Shown: piece by piece, positions 12,352 through 16,788 of the stretch
Position numbering within the stretch: position 1 is the stretch's first letter
How the letters are laid out: each line of letters begins with the position of its first letter
Assembly: GCA_964373665.1 (NCBI GenBank)
Contig: CAYJVM010000019.1
Coordinates: 1 to 16,788, forward strand
Direction of reading: 5' to 3'
DNA from: JACOWB01 sp964373665
GTDB lineage: Archaea > Aenigmatarchaeota > Aenigmatarchaeia > CG10238-14 > SCSR01
Length of the DNA: 16,788 nucleotides
Translations under genes and position numbers: made by a program
Notes under the pieces: model-generated
Databases searched by the model: none
What the model was told of the DNA's origin: nothing
Seen by the model: only the letters and a program-made list of their open reading frames with translations

Positions 12352-13797
12352 TCACTTTTTCATCATGCTTTTGACAATCTTCATGACTTCCTGCGGGTCC
12401 ATCTTTCCCCTTACTTTGCTCATGACAATGCCATAGGCTTTTTCGAAAGTTATGTTGGACTGCTCGACAATATCATGCGCTATTGCCCTCACGTCATCCG
12501 CAGTCATCGGCTTGATGTCAAGCTCCTTCAAAGCATCTGAAACGCTGTTCTGCGGGTAAGCGGCCAAATACTTGACGATCTCCGGTATGGCTTCTTTCAT
12601 AATCTTTTTCTTGGCCAGTGCATCGAAAAGTTCAAAGAACCTGTGTTCTTGTATTCGACCTACTTCAATCTTTTCCCTTCTCAAGTCCTTTATTATCGAA
12701 GTGAAAGTATTTGCGACAACTACTGCATCAACCTTGGTTTGCTCGACGATTTTTTCAAACAAGTTCAAATATTCTGAATTAACTATTTCCTTTGCCAGCG
12801 TATCCGGCATCTTCAATTTGGATTTGAACCTTTCAGTCTTGGATAGCCAAGACTCTGGCAGGCTCTTTTTAATGCTGTCGAAAAGTTCTTTCGTTATTGA
12901 AATCGGCATCAAATCAGATTCGGGATACATCCTTCCTCTTCCTGGCAACGGCCTCAAGAACCTTGTGGTGCCGTCTGGATTTGCACCCCGCGTCTCTTCC
13001 TTGGGCTTTTCCTTCATCTGTCTTTGCACTTCAAGTTGCACAACCTTGGAAAGCAAGCCCAATTCCTGCACGCCCTTGACCTCAATCCGCGGGCCGTTCC
13101 TGATGCTGACATTGACGTCCTGCCTTATTGAACCTATTCCTACCTTCGTCTTTCCGGTAGATCTAGCTGTAATTCCAATTAAATAAGCGATCTCCTGTAT
13201 CTGATCCGGGCTGAAGCCTTCGAGAATTCCCGTGTCTATTTCGACTAGAGGCACACCTAGCCTGTTCAATCGATATGTGACATTCCCGTTCTGCTCGCCG
13301 GCAATGGCAGAAGCATCTTCTTCCAAGCTAATTTGTGTTATCGATATTTTGTTCCCTTTGTAGCTTATATGGCCATTTGTTCCAACGATTACTGTTCTTT
13401 GATACGAAGATATGGCTGATCCGTCTATGACTATTTTTCGCATAACATGAAGTTCGTCTGGAATTTCGCAATTAAACATCAGCGCTACTTGTAATGCTAT
13501 TTCTAAAGCTTCTTTATTTAGTTCATGAGGAGGCTCGTCATCAAGCTCAACTAGGCAACTTTCGTTATTGAACACTTTATAATGAAATGTCCTGTCCCGA
13601 AGAAATTCAAATTGTGCTGCTACATCTATCTGGCCAAGTTCGCTAGCTACAGCGTGCAACTTTCTGGTAACTGTCATTATGGGCAGTTTTTCTTTCATTT
13701 GTGTTGAACAATTGCAGAAGAGCTTCCTTTTTGTGTCGAGTTGTACATGCAATTCGTGACCTGCTTTTAATCTCAAACTTTTATAGTTAACATTCAT
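12352..13797 (-). CDS. gatE: Glutamyl-tRNA(Gln) amidotransferase subunit GatE lacking the GAD insertion
   Basis: GatE, 481 aa, the kinase/transamidase subunit that, with GatD, converts Glu-tRNA(Gln) to Gln-tRNA(Gln). The cradle domain starts LKAGHELHVQLDTKRKLFCNC (split 10-30) and runs through RLNRLGVPLVEIDTG (176-190), GIGSIRQDVNVSI (220-232) and EVKGVQELGLLSKV (239-252). The C-terminal helical and YqeY-like tail domains fill about 300-481, ending in a family-typical KVRGK segment. GatE proteins are usually about 600 aa or more because an AspRS-like GAD domain is inserted after the LEVQRQ helix. Here LEVQRQ (255-260) passes in ten residues to TRGANPDGTTRFLRPLPG, so the insertion is absent. 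TTRFLRPLPG and the GatD partner identify it as GatE rather than GatB. A strong AGGAGGT ribosome-binding site precedes ATG 13797. It lies 27 bp upstream of the ureohydrolase gene. Confidence 0.93.
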   Translation of the reverse strand: MNVNYKSLRLKAGHELHVQLDTKRKLFCNCSTQMKEKLPIMTVTRKLHAVASELGQIDVAAQFEFLRDRTFHYKVFNNESCLVELDDEPPHELNKEALEIALQVALMFNCEIPDELHVMRKIVIDGSAISSYQRTVIVGTNGHISYKGNKISITQISLEEDASAIAGEQNGNVTYRLNRLGVPLVEIDTGILEGFSPDQIQEIAYLIGITARSTGKTKVGIGSIRQDVNVSIRNGPRIEVKGVQELGLLSKVVQLEVQRQMKEKPKEETRGANPDGTTRFLRPLPGRGRMYPESDLMPISITKELFDSIKKSLPESWLSKTERFKSKLKMPDTLAKEIVNSEYLNLFEKIVEQTKVDAVVVANTFTSIIKDLRREKIEVGRIQEHRFFELFDALAKKKIMKEAIPEIVKYLAAYPQNSVSDALKELDIKPMTADDVRAIAHDIVEQSNITFEKAYGIVMSKVRGKMDPQEVMKIVKSMMKK

Positions 13798-15236
13798 GGT
13801 GTTAACCTCCTAGAATTTAGGTCGTGATTTTCTCGGGCTAAATGAGTAAATTTTGCAACATCTTCTTTTATTCTTTTACGAAAGTCGATAACTCTTTCTT
13901 CTATTTCTTTATATTTCTTATACTCTACTGATTCGAGTAAAAGATTGATTTTTTGTTTTTTCTCCAAGTGCCTAACAAAAGGAAGTAATAATTTAGCCAG
14001 TTTTGTTACTTCTTTTCGTTTCATTAAACAGAGTCTATACATATCTTTCTTTAATATAAACGGACCTATTTTCGTCCCCCTTTTCCTAGTTAAATATAAC
14101 TTAGGGCTAAAACCAAGTTTCATTAGCATACTGCATAACTGAGTTAAAATATCATAATCTTGACTTTCAATTTCAAGTCTAACTTCAATGTACCCTTTAC
14201 TACTACCTATTTTCCAATATCCTTCCGCGTCTGAATAACCTGCAAGAAAAGAGAGGAATAATTCGGGTTGAACTGGTACGGTTATTTTCTTTTTATCTAA
14301 AAGAAATTCGAAAGAAGAATCTAAATAGTACTTTACATGATAATCGTAACCAAACTTGGTTTTATGAGGCATTTTCCAGTAATGTCCATATCGACTAAAA
14401 TGGTCATGGATTAATTTAATCATCGAAGGATGTGATGAACTTATGCTAACTACTATCATTCTACTATCTCTTTGAACGTGTAAATCCCCTACTCTTAGAC
14501 CTATCATATAAAATTTTTCAATATCATCTCCTGAAAAGGGTCTTCTTTCATATTTTAGAATTGCTTCACCTGGTTCTCTTAACCTGACATTTGATTCTAT
14601 CAACATTTTTTTAATTGCTTTGGGTCTGACTTTGACATATTTTCCTAATTCTCTAAGTGATTTCTTTTCCTCTAGATACAATCGTTTAAGTTCTTCTGTT
14701 GAAATTTTTCTTATTTGAACAGCTCTCGCTTGTGAGTAAGTTCTTCGAGGAATTCCGTGTTTTCTGAGAGCTCGCCATATTGTTTGACCTGTTACACTAA
14801 ATAATTTTCCAATATCCTCCAGTTTCATTTCCCTTTTCCAGTACAGTTCATAAAGTTCGTCTTTACTTGCTTTCAGCTTTTTTCTCACAAGCAAGACACC
14901 ATCTAGCCGGCTTCGTAAAGAAATTTCGTGTTTTTGCATAAATCGCCGGATTGTTTCATGATGAACTTTGAAAATTGATGCTATTTCAGGTAAAGATTTC
15001 TTTTCGTCCCAATATAATTTTCTAACAATTTCAGGTGTCAACTCTTTAATTTTAGATTGTCCATCTAACATCACCTCTATGTTTCTTAAACTTGGTAAAA
15101 GAGGTGTATACGATTTTCTGAGGGGGTCATTTCCCACATGTTTCTTGAAGGAGGTAAAATAAGCTTGATTTTTGTTAATAGGAGTGTGATTGGTTATATT
15201 TCTTTCCAAATTTCTTATTTCTCGGTTAATTTCCAT
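13794..15236 (-). CDS. Free-standing LAGLIDADG homing endonuclease with three HTH modules
   Basis: A 480-aa protein. Three related helix-turn-helix modules lie in series at about 66-110 (LYWDEKKSLPEIASIF), 124-170 (LYWKREMKLEDIGKLF) and 178-222 (LYLEEKKSLRELGKYV). They share the pattern L-Y-x-x-E/R-K/M-x-L-x-x-I/L-x-K/I and probably bind DNA. Two LAGLIDADG motifs follow: a degenerate MIGLRVGDL with Asp251 as catalytic acid, and FLAGYSDAEGYW (330-341) with Glu338. That makes it a monomeric double-motif nuclease with intact-looking acids. It is neither in frame with gatD or gatE nor an intein: no splice-junction residues are visible and both neighbours are complete. It starts 4 nt after the gatD stop, and its stop overlaps the gatE start. 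It is AT-rich: I count 18/60 G+C at 14041-14100 and again at 14641-14700, against 34/60 in gatE at 12961-13020. Confidence 0.9.
   Translation of the reverse strand: MEINREIRNLERNITNHTPINKNQAYFTSFKKHVGNDPLRKSYTPLLPSLRNIEVMLDGQSKIKELTPEIVRKLYWDEKKSLPEIASIFKVHHETIRRFMQKHEISLRSRLDGVLLVRKKLKASKDELYELYWKREMKLEDIGKLFSVTGQTIWRALRKHGIPRRTYSQARAVQIRKISTEELKRLYLEEKKSLRELGKYVKVRPKAIKKMLIESNVRLREPGEAILKYERRPFSGDDIEKFYMIGLRVGDLHVQRDSRMIVVSISSSHPSMIKLIHDHFSRYGHYWKMPHKTKFGYDYHVKYYLDSSFEFLLDKKKITVPVQPELFLSFLAGYSDAEGYWKIGSSKGYIEVRLEIESQDYDILTQLCSMLMKLGFSPKLYLTRKRGTKIGPFILKKDMYRLCLMKRKEVTKLAKLLLPFVRHLEKKQKINLLLESVEYKKYKEIEERVIDFRKRIKEDVAKFTHLARENHDLNSRRLTP
13805..13811 (-). promoter_or_regulatory. gatE ribosome-binding site inside the endonuclease gene
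   Basis: AGGAGGT on the minus strand, seven bases before the gatE ATG (13795-13797). It is encoded within the last codons of the homing endonuclease gene, whose TGA stop overlaps the gatE ATG as ATGA. Removal of the endonuclease gene from either end would have to preserve this site. Confidence 0.8.
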
Positions 15237-15240
15237 AATA

Positions 15241-16572
15241 TCAACTTATTTCAGTTCTACTACTGATTTCTCCTGCATAATTTGCCAGCATCATTTCCCT
15301 GATTTTCTTCATGTCCTTTGTATGGCCGACAACCCACATCAATTTCACAAGAGCTGTTTCAGGTGTCCAGTCAGCATAGTTGCCTATCACACCAGCCTCG
15401 TTAGTTAACCTTCCTGCATCGTAGATGTTCAAGTTAATCCTGCCATGGATTGTTTGTGGAGCGACAACAACAGGAATGCCGCTGTCAATCAGGTTTCTTA
15501 TGGAAGGTATCAGATTTTTGGCGAATTTGTCATTGTGAGAACCTGTTGGTACTTGACCAAGCCCGCTGCTTGCTATAACGACCCCGTCAAAGCTTCTCAA
15601 GCTTTCTATAAACTCTGGCTTTATACCAGGATACGTGTAAATCAAAGCTACATTCGGATTCATCTTGTCATCTACTTTGACATTGCCTTTGCTTCGTTTT
15701 GCAAAGTCATTCCTTATGTATTCAATCTTGTTGTCTGGATAGGAGATCTTCGCATATGGAAGAACATTCACGCTCTTGAAAGCATCCCTTGAAGATGTAT
15801 GCAATTTCCTGACTTTCACACCTGAGTTCACGTAGCAATAATCATCATTCTGGCTGGCGTGCATGCATACTGTCACTTGAGCTATGTCAGATGCGGCTGT
15901 AGCAACTGAGGAAAGCAAGTTCATCTCATTATCACTACTTCCTCTGTCACTGCTCCTCTGGGCCCCTGTAACAACAACTGGTACCGGCAAGTTCTGCAAA
16001 ATAAAACTCAGTGCGGCAGAAGTGTAATGAAGGAAATCGGTTCCGTGCATCAGGACAACGCCATCTACATTGTTCTGGTTAATTTCCTTTGCAACTTCAT
16101 TCGCAATTATTTTCCAATGCTCGGTTGTTATATCTTCGGACCACAGATCAAAGAGCTTTCTTCCTTTGATGTTTGCCAGATTTTGGAGTCTTGGAAACGC
16201 CAATAGCAAGTCTGCCGGAGAGAATGCGGGGTAAACAGCTCCTGTCCTATATTCTACCCTGGCTGCAATTGTTCCACCGCAACCTAGTATAGATACTGTT
16301 GGTTTGGAAGGGTCTTTCTTTGAGACTAGTTCAGAAGACTTGAACCTAACTGGTCTACCCCTATCTACAAGCCTTATTTGGGCGTCTTTCCCGTGCTTTA
16401 TGCCTATATTGTAGCCATTATCCAGTTTCAGGACAATAGAAGAAGTATCACCCAGCCCTATCCTGGGCATAAGTATACCCGTATACCGGGATTTCCCTTT
16501 ATCAATAGATATTTTATCTCCAATCTTTATCTTTTTGCTCTTGAGTAGTAGTTCGATTTCTTGCGAGTACAA
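15241..16572 (-). CDS. gatD: Glutamyl-tRNA(Gln) amidotransferase subunit GatD
   Basis: GatD, 443 aa, the L-asparaginase-like subunit that releases ammonia for GatE. An N-terminal beta domain (about 1-75, KIKIGDKISIDKGKSRYTG) precedes the asparaginase domain. First catalytic Thr motif: GCGGTIAARVEYRTGAVYPA with Thr101. Second: MHGTDFLHYTSAALSF with Thr178-Asp179. VVTGAQRSSDRGSSDNEMNL and VVIASSGLGQVPTG are also typical. The C-terminus ends in the family's NYAGEIS, so the gene is complete. The start is TTG 16572, giving MYSQEIELLLKS; an ATG eleven bases upstream is out of frame. It heads the minus-strand run gatD, endonuclease, gatE, ureohydrolase, dys. Confidence 0.93.
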   Translation of the reverse strand: MYSQEIELLLKSKKIKIGDKISIDKGKSRYTGILMPRIGLGDTSSIVLKLDNGYNIGIKHGKDAQIRLVDRGRPVRFKSSELVSKKDPSKPTVSILGCGGTIAARVEYRTGAVYPAFSPADLLLAFPRLQNLANIKGRKLFDLWSEDITTEHWKIIANEVAKEINQNNVDGVVLMHGTDFLHYTSAALSFILQNLPVPVVVTGAQRSSDRGSSDNEMNLLSSVATAASDIAQVTVCMHASQNDDYCYVNSGVKVRKLHTSSRDAFKSVNVLPYAKISYPDNKIEYIRNDFAKRSKGNVKVDDKMNPNVALIYTYPGIKPEFIESLRSFDGVVIASSGLGQVPTGSHNDKFAKNLIPSIRNLIDSGIPVVVAPQTIHGRINLNIYDAGRLTNEAGVIGNYADWTPETALVKLMWVVGHTKDMKKIREMMLANYAGEISSRTEIS

Positions 16573-16601
16573 GCTTGTCCCATTATAATTTCATTTCGAA
16601 C

Positions 16602-16610
16602 ATATAAAAT
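16602..16610 (-). promoter_or_regulatory. TATA box of the gatD operon
   Basis: Minus-strand ATTTTATAT centred near 16606. Transcription would start about 26 bases on, near 16580, leaving a leader of fewer than ten bases before the TTG at 16572. It is the only clear candidate for the whole minus-strand run. Confidence 0.5.
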
Positions 16611-16727
16611 TGTAGGTTAAAAACTTGATAGCGCAAGCATATTGAGTTCTTTCTACATCATCGACATTGCTTAGATATTTTGTCACAAAAAATAATTTAG
16701 ATGGTATAACCCGAAAACATCTGTTAT

Positions 16728-16778
16728 TTATAATTGGTAATTATAATTTAACTACCCCTAACATATAATTGACAATTA
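16728..16778. repeat. Two AT-rich palindromes in the intergenic end of the window
   Basis: A perfect 8-bp inverted repeat, TTATAATT-ggt-AATTATAA, spans 16728-16746. A perfect 6-bp one, TAATTG-a-CAATTA, spans 16766-16778. Both contain AATTG/CAATT. They lie in the 216-bp non-coding stretch upstream of gatD, which otherwise holds only AT-rich sequence and no open reading frame I can support. They could be operators for gatD or for a gene beyond the window, or chance in AT-rich DNA. Confidence 0.4.
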
Positions 16779-16788
16779 ACTCAAATAA

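Noticed and set aside
13794..15236. Intein inside GatD or GatE, or an intron-encoded endonuclease
   Set aside because: GatD has its normal C-terminus and stop, GatE has its own start and ribosome-binding site, the insert is in a different frame, and no splice-site residues or intron boundaries are visible.
1..16788. CRISPR array, insertion sequence, rRNA or replication origin
   Set aside because: No regularly spaced direct repeats, transposase, rRNA segment or origin-type repeat cluster was seen.

Overview
This window is archaeal chromosome. It carries an archaeal-type ribosomal protein/SecY gene string (uL30, uL15, SecY, eL34, eL14, Cbf5), a GatD/GatE tRNA amidotransferase, deoxyhypusine synthase, a methylthiotransferase of the archaeal/eukaryotic kind, TATA-box promoters, leaderless or GGTG-type starts, and a tRNA gene split by bulge-helix-bulge (BHB) introns. 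I cannot fix the lineage. Compact genes, reduced domain sets and altered gene order would suit a DPANN or deep euryarchaeal lineage, but that is inference.

Layout: 57-4866 (+) is a tightly packed string: uL30, an EamA-type membrane protein, uL15, SecY, an EMC3/DUF106 YidC-like insertase, eL34, eL14 and Cbf5. Adenylate kinase and cytidylate kinase, which sit between these genes in many euryarchaea, are absent, and the EamA gene is extra. A small OB-fold protein follows (4892). Next is a tRNA-Ser(UGA) gene (5253-5398) with two introns, a leaderless secreted or membrane-anchored protein (5480), and a TRAM-domain protein with a roughly 90-nt leader (6200). A family-4 uracil-DNA glycosylase (minus strand) runs convergently into the TRAM gene and overlaps its tail by 92 nt.

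7188-10100 (+) holds a membrane PH-domain/coiled-coil protein, a TGS-domain GTPase that appears to start at an AUU codon (7922), and an e-MtaB-type tRNA methylthiotransferase. speD (10111, +) converges on a long minus-strand run from 16572 to 10536: gatD, a free-standing LAGLIDADG homing endonuclease gene, gatE, an agmatinase-like gene and deoxyhypusine synthase. SpeD, the ureohydrolase and deoxyhypusine synthase together suggest spermidine synthesis feeding hypusination of aIF5A. GatD and GatE form the amidotransferase that makes Gln-tRNA(Gln).

The most notable points are the probable AUU start; a tRNA-Ser whose second BHB forms only after the first intron is removed; a selfish endonuclease gene fitted exactly between gatD and gatE and carrying gatE's ribosome-binding site; a GatE that lacks the AspRS-like insertion (GAD) domain; an agmatinase homologue that keeps its metal ligands but has lost the conserved His and Glu of the substrate pocket; and a uracil-DNA glycosylase with only two of the four iron-sulfur cysteines.
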